From: Epiperipatus broadwayi
Lineage: Eukaryota; Onychophora; Udeonychophora; Euonychophora; Peripatidae
Length of the DNA: 64,000 bases
Reading direction: 5' to 3'
Assembly: GCA_028023455.1 (NCBI GenBank)
Contig: JAQFVV010000562.1
Span: forward strand, 1 to 64,000
This document shows, one piece after another, positions 11,677-23,736 of the stretch. Each line of letters opens with the position of its first letter. Position 1 is the first letter of the stretch. A model generated the notes under the pieces. That model was not told the DNA's origin. It ran no database searches and was given only the letters and a program-made list of their open reading frames with translations. A program made the position numbers and the translations under genes.

Positions 11677-14600
11677 CATCATCAACCATTATCAATCCAC
11701 TGCAGGATGAAGGTCTCTCCAAGTTTAATCCATCTTCTCCGATCTTTAGCTTCTCTTCTCCACAACACCCATGCACATTTTCTTATTTCATCCATCCATC
11801 TCACATGTGGTCTCTTTCTGGGTCTTTTACAATCTCTTGGAATCCAGTTTAAAATTTCAATTGTCCATCTATTATCATCTCTTCTAGCAATATGTCCAGC
11901 CCAACTCCATTTCAATCTTTTATTTTTTTCCAATAAGGTCAGTAACACCTGTTTGTTGTCTTACCCTTACATTGTGTTTTCGATCTCTTCTTGTTACTCC
12001 CAACATGCATCTCTCCATACTCCTTTGAGTGGTCTGAAGTCTCTGTATTGCTCTTCTATTAAGTGTCCAAGTATCAGATCCATAAGTAAGAATTGGTAAA
12101 ACACATTTGTTAAAAACCATCCTTTTCAAACACATAGGCATATTTCCTTTTAGTATCAAGTTATTTCTACCAAAAGCACTCCAACCAAGTTTAATTCTAT
12201 GATTAATTTCCTCCATTATGTTTCCATCTGTATTAATAATCTGACCAAGGTATTTGTGACTGTTAACTTCTTCTAATTCTTCATAAGCAATCTTTATTTT
12301 CATATTTTGAGCAAATCGATTAAACATTACTTTAGTCTTTTTAACATTTATCTTTAGTCCTACTTTTCTACTTTCATCTGCTAACTCCTACAACATTTCC
12401 TGCATCTCTGAAGCATTATTTGCAAAAACAACTACATCATCTGCGAAATCTAAATGACTTAAATACTCTCCATTTACTTTCACTGCTTTAATTTCCCATT
12501 TTAATCCACAAAATACTTCTTGCAGCACTGCTGTAAAGAGTTTTGGAGATATGGAGTCACCTTGTTTTACACACTTTCTCAATGTTGATTTTTCCAGTAT
12601 CATTATGTAATCTAATTGTTGCTGTTGCATTTTTATAAATATTCTTTAAAATATGACAATATCCTGGATCTATACCTTGATGATCCAATGCTTTAATCAC
12701 TGAAGAAATGTGTATAGAATCGAATGCCTTTTCATAATCTACAAATCCAAGACATAATGACAACTCATATTCATTTGTCCTTTCTATGACTTCTCTCAAT
12801 ACCTGGATATGATCTATTGTAGTAAAACCACTTTCAAATCCAGCTTGTTCTCTTGGTTGGTGGAAATCCAAAGTTCTCTGTAGATGAGTTGTAATTATCT
12901 TGGTAAAAATTTTATATAAAACTGATAAACGGCTGATAGGTCTGTAATTTCTAATATCTTCTTTATCACCTTTTTTAAATATTAATATTATTACTGCATT
13001 CTTCCAATCTTCCGGTACATCTTTATCATTTAGACATTTGGTATGTAACTTTGCTAAAATTGTTTATATTTCTTCACCTGCTTCTTTTAATATATCAATT
13101 ATAATTCCATCATCTCCTGGAGCCTTTCCTTTCTTCATACACTTAATTGCATGTCTCACTTCTTCATTTAAAATTCTGGGCAATTCGGAAGATGTAATAG
13201 ATATAGGAGGTACTTGTTCTTTATTACTATATAATTCTTGATAAAAATCTTCTACCAATTTCATGATGTCATCTCTCTTTTTAGTAATAATTCCATCTTT
13301 TTTTCTTATTGCAGATATAAATTTCCTACCAATACCAAAATGTTGTTTAACATTTTTGAGACTTTTATTTTCTTCTACAGCTTTCCTTGCTATTTCACAG
13401 TTATACTTTCTTATATCATTTTCAACTCTTTTCCATACCATTTTACAAAATTCGAGATATTCAATTCTTTTTAATACATCATTTTTGTATATCTTCATAT
13501 TCCTTCTTTTCTTCATAAATTCTCTAGTCTCAGTAGAAATTTTATTAGTCAATTGCTGCTTTTTTCTACCAGCTATGTTTGTTGCAGTTTTTAAAAGTGT
13601 ATCAGTTATTTTCATATTAATTTCATTCAAATCTGAATCATGTTCAAAATCTTCTAGCACTTGAAACCTATTTGTAAGTTCTAATTTAAATTCATTAGAA
13701 TGTTTCTGAAGATTAGGAATATCAACTGTAAATATTGTTTTTCTTAATAATTTTTGTCTCTCTAGTTTTACATTAACACGTAACTTACACCTTACTAATC
13801 GATGATCACTTCCTGTGTTAAATTTATTAAGAACATTACAATCTTGAAATATGTATTTTCTGTTAGTCAAAATATAATCCAATTCTGCTGTACCTTCATT
13901 TGGATGCTTCCATATCCATTTCCTTTTAACATTTTTCTCAAAAAATGAATTCATAATATAAAGTTTTTCTTTTTCTGCAAACTCCACAAGTCTATGTCCT
14001 CTCTCATTTCTATTACCATAACCAAAATTACCTACAGCAATTTCATCTTTCATTTGTCTACCAATTCTAGCATTAAAGTCTCCCATAACAATTTTAAAAT
14101 GTTGTTTACTCTGATCAAAAGCCTTTTGTACATCCATATAAAAATCTTCTACTACTTCATCACTATGAGAACTTGTTGGGGCATAAACCTGAATTATCTG
14201 CATTTGGTATCTGCTATTAAGTTGTATAACTAATCTTGCCACTCTGTCTGATACACCATCAATCTCCACAATATTGTTCTTCCACTTTTTATTTATAATG
14301 AATCCTACTCCACTTGTATTTCCAATATGTGTGCCTTTATAATAGAGTATATGTCCACTTTTTAAATCAATTGTTTCTTCTCCTTTTCTTCTAACTTCAC
14401 AAAGTCCAATAATGTCCCATTTAATATAAGACAGTTCTTCTTCTAATTCTTGCAATCTTCCTTCACTTGAAAGTGATCTGCAGTTGTAAGTACCTAAATA
14501 AAAAGTCATCATCAAATGGCAGCCTGGGTCCACAATCAGGGGATTCTTAGCACCCTCCGCCTTTGGCCACCAACTGCTGCCTTGGTTGGTGACTTTACAG

Positions 14601-14830
14601 CCTCCTGGGAATAAGGGCCATGCTTTATTTTTGTCTGTCATAATTGTATATATGTATTGGAAAAATATTTATCATTTACACAAACATTCATTCTGCCTTA
14701 TCAGCACTGAGAAGAAAGACCATGGTGTTTCTTGATCTTAAACTCAGAGGTAAAAAGCCAATAAACTCACCACGCTGGCTAATGCGTGTTGGTGAGCAGC
14801 CTATCCATGTTCGTATACTATATGAATAAT
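11677..14830 (-). mobile_element. RTE-clade LINE, copy A (nearly full length)
   Basis: A non-LTR retrotransposon with one long ORF for apurinic-type endonuclease plus reverse transcriptase. Its 5' UTR (about 14642-14830) is shared with copy D at 53566-53660, and part of it with copy B. The 3' end at 11677 is a short TGATGA-type tail directly against an (AT)n tract; such short simple tails are typical of the RTE clade. It is the least damaged of the four copies in the window and serves as the reference for reading the others. Confidence 0.9.
11682..14641 (-). pseudogene. Endonuclease-reverse transcriptase ORF of RTE copy A
   Basis: The protein starts at 14641 (MTDKNKAW). The endonuclease domain spans about residues 44-285: TYN (N53), LCEVRR (E82), VYAPTSS (Y153), MGDFNARIG (D188, N190) and GSDH (D279, H280) are all present. 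A linker follows, then RT with KGKAPGDDGI, NYRPISRLS, a FVDYEKAFDS block, GDSISPKLF and the catalytic FADDVV box (near 12450). The C-terminal block has WAGHIARRDDNRW and ends at 11682. Damage is light: an in-frame TAA at 13064-13066, a frameshift near 12580, an in-frame TAG just before 12388 and a frameshift near 11930. The long ORF and the 12871-12557 segment are in the same frame. These proteins nick DNA and copy the element RNA at the target site. This copy cannot make a full protein as read. Confidence 0.9.
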
Positions 14831-16447
14831 CACATAGTAATAACAGCTGCCTGTTATTACTACCTGTGGTTCTTTTCAATTAATTTACCTTAAAGTTAGC
14901 ATTTCTATCCAAATATTGTGCTGCTATCTGATGACTCAAGGTCACACACAGACACACCATTCCTTTTGAAACCCATGCATACATGTAATTAAACTAAATG
15001 CTGTGCTTAAATGTTAGAAATAGTTGAGGATTATGTTTTACCATTGTAACTGCCAGTCAGAGTTGGAAAAGATTAATTGCTTGCCTCAAAAATGTTGTTA
15101 ATTGGTTGTTAGATTTAGAAGGTGGGTAAACAGGTTAAAATCTATAAATATTCTTGATCTTCAATCTCATGTATGGTTGGATTTGAGGTCTTTTTACCCA
15201 GATTGTGAACCGTGTTGAATTAACGTACAATTTCGACCAGTAGAGTATAGAATAACTAAATTAAAACTTAATTATAAATAACCAGATTTTCTACCATATA
15301 ATTATCTTGATATTCCATTTCAAATAATTAGTATAATGATAAAGACACATTATATGAAAATTGATTGAGAAGAGAAATAAAAGTGAAGTAATCCATATAA
15401 TAATTTCACATAGTAAAATATGATTAATATAAAGTTAATCATATTAAATAAAAATACATGAATCAAGATAGATTCAAACTCATTAAATTACTTAACTTTA
15501 ATAAATAATTTTAAAATAAAATGGTCTTATCTCCACCCATAATTTAAAGGAAATAAATCACATAAAATTCACCATGGCTAAAACATTACTAAATGAAAAG
15601 GTTGTTGAATTAAATTTAATTGATTTTTCAACAAATAATAACTTCAGTTTCCCCAAAAGCGATTTAATTATTGTTAAGTATGATAATTAATAATAATACA
15701 TTTTTTTTCTAATTAAGGATTAAGAATTTAAGAAAAAAATCTTAAGTCGAGGGGAAATGAAAAGAAATGAACTATGTATTGTAATAATGCATAAATTATT
15801 TACATACACCTTAAAAACAATTTAAGATTTAGAATTAAAATCTTAAGCCGAAGGGAAATGTAAAATATGAAATGTATAAATACATAGATTTATTCCCATT
15901 TTCCATAAATAAAAAGATATATAAAAATTAAAATAAAGACATTCAATTTATTTTAATTTCTTAAACTGAGGGGAAATATAAGAGTACACGTGCCATGACA
16001 TATAAATATATAATTAATATATACACTATATTATTATATATTTTAATAATTGTTTTCACAATTAAGAATACTATTTTCATTCATAAACATTAACATTGTT
16101 TAAACTAACACAGTTTATTAATGAAAGTGACATATAGATAATCTTTAAGCTAAGTTTTCCAGCCTATCAAATAAGTAAAGGAAATAAAATTAACATATCA
16201 ATTATTAGTTATTATAGAATGTAAATTTGTGAAAACAGATGGTATATTCAATATATGATGTTTGAAATGATTTTACTATAAATACCGAATCAAAAGTTTT
16301 ATCTTCTTCTAATTTTTGTTTGAATTTAGAATACATATAAAAGATAGATTAACAAAATATATGGATTATTTATTAAAGAAAAGTTTTATTAAGAAACAAA
16401 CTTTAATAGCCAAATTGAAGAATAAATAAGTTATTCTCTATTAAAAT
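14831..16447. other. AT-rich non-coding DNA with R1 fragment
   Basis: No gene. A short R1 repeat fragment lies at about 15165-15245 (TGGTTGGATTTGAGG, then ACGTACAATTTCGACC). Three phrases of the form CTTAAGTCGAGGGGAAATG, CTTAAGCCGAAGGGAAATG and CTTAAACTGAGGGGAAATA recur near 15742, 15841 and 15960, a weak direct repeat with a period of about 100-120 bases. Confidence 0.5.
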
Positions 16448-16834
16448 TGCTATGTATGGGGGAGAGTGGTCTATTTGCCGACTTGCAGTCCCTATCCATA
16501 GAGCTAAAGGGGTCAATGTCGCAGGAAATACATCTGCATCCATTGCAACACAATGACTACATATTTGGGTCATGCATTCAATTGGGATTTTGCCCTGTAT
16601 GATAACATGCTTCACATTGCATTGATATAAACACCCATATATCCCTCCACCAGCATCGATTTAACCATGAAACGAATAGCCTGAAATTTAACCTTTTTAA
16701 AATAAACATAAATGATTTTAAATATAAAGTTATTGATGGAATTGCAGAGGGAAATTTACAATAAAGTAAACCCAATGACACTCATCATAAGATGCCACAT
16801 TGCCAACAATAGCTTAAAAGATATACGAATAAAT

Positions 16835-17104
16835 ACATTTGGACACTCAGCATGATGTGTCATATTTACTTATATGTATATATATTTTACACATATGAAA
16901 ATCTTAAGAAATAACTAACATAAATGTTAACGAATCTATGCAGCCATCTACACCCAACTTAAATTTAATACATTTTATAATTTAGTTGGGTGTAGATGGC
17001 TGCATATATTTGTTAATGTTTATGTTAGTTATTTCTTAAGATTTTTATATGCATAAATTATATATATATTGGTAAATATGACACCTCATGCTGAGTGTCC
17101 AAAT
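16835..17104. repeat. Near-perfect inner palindrome (~130-bp arms)
   Basis: Left arm 16837-16970 and right arm 16982-17104 are inverted copies: TTTGGACACTCAGCATGATG pairs with CATGCTGAGTGTCCAAA, ATCTTAAGAAATAACTAACA with its complement, and GCAGCCATCTACACCCAACT with AGTTGGGTGTAGATGGCTGC. The loop is only about 12-20 bases, so RNA or single-stranded DNA from here would form a long hairpin. Confidence 0.85.
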
Positions 17105-17438
17105 GGTCCTTAGGGCAAAATGATCATTTAAAAAGATTACTATGAAATAAATAAGAGTCAAGAGATAAAAACAAAAGACTTGCTTTTCCTGCCCAAGATA
17201 TATACATAGACCACAGAGGAAAAATCTACTTAACCACAGCCAATGAACCAATGAAATACATATATGAAATATATTAGATGGATCTGAGCATTCATAGATA
17301 AGATGCTTCAGGACTATAAAAAGAAAAATTCAAAAGAAATAATTAATTAGAAGATTAGAATTTTTGAATTTGTTTGCTGTTGCTGAAAAGAAAACAAACT
17401 TAAGAGTTATTGTTGCCATTATCAAAAATGTAATTTGT

Positions 17439-17612
17439 TTAATCACGCTTCCCTCTGTTCGGCTGGCCGAAGGAAGCTTTCATCTCCATGTAGCTCAGGA
17501 TCGGATCCCTGGAACCATCTTCATAAATCATCATGGTCTGCAAGAAATGGCCCTTGCATAAACTCAGATCTTCATTGCGAAGAAACGAGCCCAGAGAAAG
17601 AAAAGTATAAAT
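17439..17612 (-). CDS. Unassigned GC-rich ORF patch, possible host exon
   Basis: A locally GC-rich patch inside the inverted-repeat element. On the minus strand a frame of about 57 codons ends at TAA (17439-17441) and contains LSLCKGHFLQTMMIYEDGSR and later YMEMKASFGQPNRGKRD, which looks protein-like. A pyrimidine-rich tract (ACTTTTCTTTCTCT) precedes it, as before a splice acceptor. The plus strand also has a 65-codon ORF (17364-17561) and a 60-codon ORF, so the coding strand is uncertain. No family is recognised. It could be an exon fragment captured by the surrounding element. Confidence 0.2.
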   Translation of the reverse strand: MYTFLSLGSFLRNEDLSLCKGHFLQTMMIYEDGSRDPILSYMEMKASFGQPNRGKRD

Positions 17613-18352
17613 TATAAATGATAAAAATGAACTATAAACTCTTTTTAATTTAAAATCTCAGAATTTATTTTTCCTTTGAATATGAACTATATAGCCTTTC
17701 TCTCCTGATCAAATCTGAACTTTATTTTTATAAACTTTGCAATTTTAAAAAGTCTTATCTAAAATTCAAACATAATCTTTTTAAAATATGTATTCTATTT
17801 TCTTTATTTATGCTTAGTATAAGATCTGTTTGTAATAGGGCAGGAGTTTGCAATTGCAAGCATAAACTTAAAGATAAAATCGAACATGTATCATTATTTG
17901 TGCATTATTAGATTTTTAAAAATAGGTCAAATATATTATTTGATGTAAAAATAAGTTAAATGCAATGTGTGATTTTAAAATAAGTTAAATACCTTAAACT
18001 AAATACTTTTTTAAAGAATACATTAAATTATTAAATTGACTTAAATTTAAGTTGGGTGTAGATGGCTGCTTAGACTTGTTTAAGTGTATGTTAGTTTAAA
18101 GGGGTTTTGATTTTGGACTATTTGTTTTGTTGTTGTGTCAATGCTGGTGGAGGGATATATGGATGTTTATATCAATGTAATGTGAAGTGTGTTAGCATAC
18201 AGGGCAACATGCCCAACTGAATGCATGACCCCAAAGATATAGTCATTGCATTGAAATGGACATGGAGTACTCCCCACAACATTGACTTCTTTTAGCTCTA
18301 TGGATTGGGACTATAAGTTGGCAAAATAGAGCACTCCCATCCATATGTAGCA

Positions 18353-18894
18353 CTTCTCTTTAATATTTTATATACATGATTCCTTCACCAGACAGATGCA
18401 CATTCCTGTACTAGATGAGGATCATGTCCTTTAAATATCATGCTGCTCCTGTCAGTGTGGTTTTATGTTAACATGTTCACATTGCATTGGTTGCATCTAT
18501 ATATCAGGAAGCAAGCATTGGTGTGGCTGCGGACTTTTAGCCTGGAATCAAATGTTTTGAAAATCTTTTAAGTGCGTAGTCTAGATAGCTTATCTATGCT
18601 CAACATTCCAAAATTAAAATTTAAAGTAAAAAATAAAATAATAATGAAACCTAAAGCATTTTTTTAGTAATTTATTTTTCAAATTTGTTGTTATTTATAC
18701 GTAAATAAAATCTTTTGTGTTATTAGTACTGGCAGTGATTTAGTTTTTTTTTTTTATCTTTATTAAAAATATATTTTAATAAATATATTTTAAATCTCTG
18801 CTGCTACTCCTTGATCTAGTGGCAATTATAATAAAATAAAGTTGGATCTTTAACTTGCATATCTGCCTATTATACAAATTTTCCAGGTTCCAAT
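18353..18894. other. Non-coding spacer
   Basis: Nothing recognisable; AT-rich, with a poly-T run near 18746-18757. Confidence 0.5.
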
Positions 18895-18908
18895 AGCCTG
18901 GTGGTGCC

Positions 18909-19170
18909 ATGTACAGCAGATACAGTAAGATTCCACCTCTTCTCTTACCATTATACATATGGTGGCCAAAGGTAAATGAAGACATTAAACACTATATCAA
19001 GAAATACTCTGAATGCCAAACACATGCTATGATGCTGCAAAAGAATCTGACCACATGGCAGCCAACAATGAAACCATGGGAGAGGCTACACATAGTAGAT
19101 GGGAAAATGTTGTTGATACTCATAGATGCACACTCCAGATAGATTGAAGCACATAAAGTACAAGACATGA
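18909..19170 (+). pseudogene. Ty3/gypsy integrase fragment (zinc-binding region and start of core)
   Basis: Reads YIWWPKVNEDIKHYIKKYSE then CQTHA, PWERLHI, DGKMLLILIDAHSR and, after one TAG, IEAHKVQD. This matches the gypsy integrase segment between the HHCC zinc site and the first part of the DDE core. The upstream His pair is missing and the first zinc-site Cys is Tyr (KKYSEC for the usual C-x-x-C). The frame changes to the RNase H block at about 19170. Confidence 0.85.
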
Positions 19171-19171
19171 T

Positions 19172-19600
19172 GGTGAATGACCGATTTCATATGCATCAAG
19201 GACATTATCGAAGGCAGAATGCAACAATAGTCAGATAGACAAAGAGGCTTTAGCGATAATCTTTGTACTAAGAAAATATCAATTTATTTTTGGTAGACCT
19301 TTTCAAATCATTACAGATCACAATCCTTTCCTAGCAATATTAGGTAATGACTGGAAGGCTCCAGAACATATAAGCGCATGCATGTTAAGATGGCAGAACC
19401 TACTGGCTGCATATGACTACATGCTGATTTATAAACCAGGGAAAGAAATAGCTCATGCTGATGATCTATCAAGATTGCCCAACATAGATAATACAGGAAA
19501 TGAAGAGTTAGAAATTAATTACATTGATGCAATGAAGTCAAACAGATTAAATAGTAAAACTGTGGAAAGGTGGATGAGAGAAGATAAGGGATGCATAATA
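19172..19600 (+). pseudogene. Ty3/gypsy RNase H fragment
   Basis: Begins DGE-stop-PISYASRTLSKAE, then SQIDKEALAIIFVLRKYQF, GRPFQIITDHNPFLAILG, MLRWQNLLAAYDYMLIYKPG and HADDLSRLP. These are the standard gypsy RNase H motifs in order. The sequence picks up just after the tether motif that ends the block at 20760-20800. The spacer before integrase (ERWMREDKG) closes the block. Confidence 0.9.
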
Positions 19601-20800
19601 CAGAAAACACAAACATTAGAGTCAAAGATGTCAGTGGAAATGCAGTAATAGCAAAAAGAAAATCTGAGATCCCAATTAGGTACAAAGAAGAAATATTGCA
19701 TCTACCTATTTATATAATAAAAGGAAACATAGCCCCGATAATAGGAAGAGAATGGTTCAAACAGCTAGGAATTACTGTAACAATTATAAATACCATGTTG
19801 TTTGAACAAGAATACATTAAAGCATATCCAGAACTTTTTTCAGAACAAGTAGGATTTTTCAAATCAGCCCCAGTAGACATAGATTTAAGTGAAATGCCTG
19901 ACCAAATGAAAAAGTAAAACAAAAAATTCAGAAATTAGTAAGTGAAGGAGTTTTGACACCAGTAGAAGACCCATAATTGGCCACACTGATCATAATAGTA
20001 ACAAAGCCAAATGGACAGATTAGAATTTGTGAGGATTACTGAATAACAGTAAACAAATTTTTATCCAAAGGCGCATATCCAGTTCCAAACATTCGTGAGC
20101 TTTTAGCAGGTTTAGCCAATAAATTTTTCCCCGCAAAGTTTGATTTAAATGCCGCCTACCATCAAATTAAGGTAACTAATAAAACAGCTCAAATGTTAAC
20201 ACTAATCATGCCTTTCAGTCTGTTTTAATGCAATAAGATATCTTTCGGAGTGACAACAGCAACTAATATTTTTCAGGCAAAACTCAACACCTTGCTGCAT
20301 GGAATACAGGGAGTGATGCTATATTATGATGATATTTTTGTCACAGCCACAACAGAAAGTGAGTTACATAAACAATAGATGAGAGTTATGTAATAAATTA
20401 AAAGATGTGGGTCTCAAACCGAACAAAGACAAATGCATATGGAAAATGCAAGAATTAGAATTTCTTGGACACGTGATTTCTAACAACGGGAAAAGACCGA
20501 TAAAAGATAAAGTGTGAGTGGTAAAAAATGTGCAGAGATCCAAAAATGTTAAACAATTGCAAGTTAGGTCTTATAAATTTTTTTAAAAAGCAAAGCAATG
20601 GTAGCAAATTCATTATATCAATTGTTAAGAAAAGGACAAAAATGGGAATGGACGTGAATACATGAAGCAGCATTTGAAAAAACAAAAGAACTACTTTCTG
20701 CAGATACACTATTGACACATTTCGATAACATATTAGAAGTAAGAATTACAATGGATGTATCTGAAATAAGTGTGGGAGCGGTTTTGATGCAGTCACTGTG
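19598..20800 (+). pseudogene. Ty3/gypsy protease C-terminus, reverse transcriptase and tether
   Basis: Starts in the middle of the aspartic protease (NIRVKDVSGN ... LHLPIYIIKGNIAPIIGREW), without the catalytic DSG, which lies in the last block. RT follows: GVLTPVEDP, VTKPNGQIRICEDY, YPVPNIRELL, FDLNAAYHQI, the catalytic YYDDIFV box near 20320-20340, FLGHVISNNGK-like text in another frame near 20460, and the tether ITMDVSEISVGAVLMQ to about 20790. Several stops (for example at 19972 and 20041) and at least two frameshifts near 20390-20580 inactivate it. Confidence 0.9.
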
Positions 20801-20804
20801 AAAT

Positions 20805-21711
20805 TTTGAATCTATGGAGTAAATGATTTAATTCAAAAGTTGGAAGGACAAGGAAGTATCTCGGAGTTCGATATTGAGAAAGCGGGAGAATGGCCGCTAT
20901 ATGACACTCAACTCGTAAATTTTTTTAAGCTAAATAGAATTACGGAGAATAATAAAAAAGTGGCAGCACTGTTATGCCTGTTGGAAAAAAGAGTTATAGA
21001 AGTTATACATAAACTAATGAATTGACCAATAACAGATGAAACAGAATATGAAAACATTCTAAGCAAATTATCTAATTATTTCAGTCCACAACCATCGAAG
21101 TTTATGGCTTGATTAACCTTGCAGAATAGGAGAAAACACAGAGGTGAAAGCATAAGAAATTTTGACATAAGTCTGAGATAATTAATAAAAGATTTCCAAT
21201 ACAAAGATTTCACTGAACAAGCTCTACTGGATCAGTTGTTATGGGGAATGAATGAAGACCAGCTATGTCAGAATTTGCTAATGGAGCCAGATTTGACCTA
21301 CAACATAGCAATAAAAAAGGGATAGCATATGAGCTCATAATTGAACAAGAAATGTGTTTCAGAGGCAACATAAATGATGAACAGTCATGGGAAATACATA
21401 AAACAGAAGGGAATGACAGAGGAAATCAAATAAAGTGTTTCTGTTGTGGAAAACAAGGACACATATCAAAAAACTGCAAATGGCATATATATACTTGTTA
21501 TAATTGTGGATGGAAAGGACATCTAATATCAGTCTACAGAAATCCAAAAACACAAGAGAAACAACATATGGAATATGAAGTAAAAAAAAATGTGTGTGCA
21601 CAAACCCAAAAACAATACATGATAACACTGAACATATGTGGAAAAGATATAGAAATGGAGATCGATAGTGGCTTGGCAATATCACTGTTATCAGGCACAG
21701 GCATTCAATAA
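20805..21711 (+). pseudogene. Ty3/gypsy gag with zinc knuckles and start of protease
   Basis: The gag matrix/capsid part reads EKAGEWPLYDTQLVNFFKLN, then KKVAALLCLLEKR, with stops at 21023 and 21109 and a frame change by 21265. Two CCHC knuckles follow: CFCCGKQGHISKNC is intact and CYNCGWKGHLISVY has lost its last Cys (Tyr). The block ends in the protease active site MEIDSGLAISLLSG (DSG) and stops at 21709-21711. Gag normally packages element RNA. The rest of the protease is found upstream at 19598. Confidence 0.9.
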
Positions 21712-21832
21712 GACACATGCATTCATTCAGTCACATGCATTCAATCAGTGACACACAGTCAATCAGTCACAGACAGTCAATCAGTCACCAAGTCAATCAC
21801 TGAGACATGCAGTCAATCATTCACTCACTCAT
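21704..21832 (+). repeat. Short tandem repeat (CAGTCAATCAGTCACA-like)
   Basis: Degenerate units built from TCAATCAGTCACA, with ATGCATTCA variants, run from the end of gag to about 21832. It may mark the site where the gag block was joined. Confidence 0.75.
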
Positions 21833-23002
21833 GTTAACTTATTGGACTTATTTTTTTTAACTTGCTTGCTGACTTATTGAATTTATCTTAACCGACCTGT
21901 TTAAACTTAGAGTTGGAGGCGAAGTTGTTGAATTTATTCAACTTATGGAAATGTAGAGAGTGGGAGCAGAACATACAGAAGTAGACAGTCAGCCATTCAA
22001 GTTCTGTATATTTTATATCATGCAGATGAAGAGTAAACGTCAAAATGCTTTCCAACTAGCCAATTATTGTTAGTGCAGCACAGAACTGTGTTTACCAAAA
22101 GGTGCTGATATTTGAAACAGTAGTGTAATTCATTAAAAGTAGTGTGTTCTTAGAATATTTTATGTTTTGAATAAACCTATATAATGTTGTAAATAATAAA
22201 ATGGAGTGAAGGTTTTTTTTTAATGCACGACAATCTTTTGAAGCGTTCTTTTCTTTTTAAATCCGAATTTAAAGAATGGTTAAAAAATTTTGTTCACTAA
22301 GTAAATAAACTTGATTTAAATGTATGCTATTTTATTAAGTATTCACAAATATTATCCTTGATGAGTAAACCATTTTTTTAAATATATTTTATTGATTTTC
22401 ACGACCGAAACGGCGTGAAAATAAGTTATGTAATCTGTATAATGATTCCCAGACTGCTCCAAAGATTTGTACATTAATCATCATTTTTCAGAACTGTCAC
22501 TAAATCGCTAATTCAAATATGTTGAAAGTTTGTTTTGTAATCAAATGATTGGCATTTTGATCTTACCCACCAAATATACCTATTTACGTAAATATGTCAT
22601 TTATTCATAAGAGCATATGAATCATCTTGTCAAGTACATTCAAATAAATATATAATCAATTTACTGTTCCATTAAATATTTAATTAAATATTTTATCATT
22701 CAAGCAACTTATGTAGTTCGAATTATCTTCTTTCCACTTCCATACATTCCAACATATATATGCGTTCTTTTGTTAAAAATGTCTCATTGTCTCTTTCGCT
22801 CTTCTAGTGGGCCGGATTTAAGAATTAATTCTCGTGTGCAATCATAATTTATGTTATTCATTAGATGTTCAATCTGGGGCTTGTGGAATGGGTTTAAATC
22901 TAGGTTGGTTCCTGATATAAATCTCGGGCTAGACTGGGTTTGAAGTACATTTCATTGAGTTTCAGATCAGGTTAGTTGGATCAACATGTTTTGACAGGTA
23001 CA
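21833..23002. other. Non-coding DNA
   Basis: No supported gene. 21900-22200 is less AT-rich and could be remains of the gypsy element's 3' region or LTR, but no second copy was found in the window. Confidence 0.45.
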
Positions 23003-23719
23003 TGGATTTTTTTTCCCGCCCACAATGGATAAGCACCCGAACTAAAATATTTTAAACTAGCAATAATTAACAATAACAAATATTATTTACAAGCAGACAT
23101 TAGCATATTTACAACAAGTCAACATTAATGTATTTGGATTACATATATACTCTTACTAATAATTTAATATACGAATTATAGTACTGGCCTTAGGATTACA
23201 AAAGTTTAATATATAAATAATATGCTTACATAATCTGGCCTTGTGGCTTATGACAAATAATAATAAAGCATGGATGGCCTCTATTAATCCCTAGGTCCGC
23301 TTTGGCACCTTCATTGGCAAAGTTCACTGGATCACGAGTTCTGGTTTCAGCCAACATGCCGTATTCTGGTTATGCTGCTATCTCATGATGATTTTCTTGT
23401 TCTGACTGGGCCTTAAATACCACTCTTCTCATCCATGCACAGGAGTCTGGGATAACCTTGTCTTGCTTCAGGTCCATGTTCCAAAACTGTTATTCACTCA
23501 GGTTTGTGAGTTTCCCACACAGGGAAGGGGGAATAAAACTGGAAATGTTTATCTCTTTTCTTATTTTTAGATATGTACCTTTAAAGTATTTAACTTTCTA
23601 TTACTTGCTGATATTATTACAACACAATACAAACTTTTATTACTTGCTGATATTTTAAATGCAATACATAATCTATTATTTGCTGATGTTTTTATAACAC
23701 AATACCAATATGTAGAACA
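23003..23719 (-). repeat. 3' LTR of the non-coding LTR element
   Basis: About 717 bp, matching 24802-25511 with small differences. It includes CTATTACTTGCTGATATT iterations near its start (minus strand) and TGGATAAGCAC near its end. Confidence 0.8.
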
Positions 23720-23736
23720 CCTCCCCCAACTTCGGA
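23720..23736 (-). other. Polypurine tract
   Basis: On the minus strand CCGAAGTTGGGGGAGG lies directly before the TG that starts the 3' LTR, the expected place for plus-strand priming. This fixes the element's orientation. Confidence 0.65.

Larger units (their letters stand above)
16448..18352. mobile_element. Inverted-repeat (foldback-like) element with ~210-bp arms
   Basis: The segment 16448-16662 is the reverse complement, with scattered substitutions, of 18140-18352. Shared blocks include TATCCATAGAGCT, GGGTCATGCATTCA and CATATATCCCTCCACCAGCA. A second block, GTTGGGTGTAGATGGCTGC, appears on the minus strand near 16938-16956, and on the plus strand near 16985-17003 and 18052-18070. No transposase is visible between the arms, so it may be non-autonomous. 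Target duplications were not identified. Confidence 0.75.
18895..21711 (+). mobile_element. Ty3/gypsy retrotransposon with blocks in reversed order
   Basis: Four coding blocks of a Ty3/gypsy LTR retrotransposon lie head to tail on the plus strand in the order integrase, RNase H, protease-RT-tether, gag-protease. The usual order is gag-PR-RT-RH-IN. Each block begins close to where the next-listed one ends in the normal protein, so together they nearly tile one element without large overlap. No LTR pair was identified around them. All blocks carry stops, so nothing here is functional. Confidence 0.85.

Noticed and set aside
11640-14233. Plus-strand ORFs across 11.6-14.2 kb
   Set aside because: They are antisense shadows of the RTE copy A reverse transcriptase and endonuclease.
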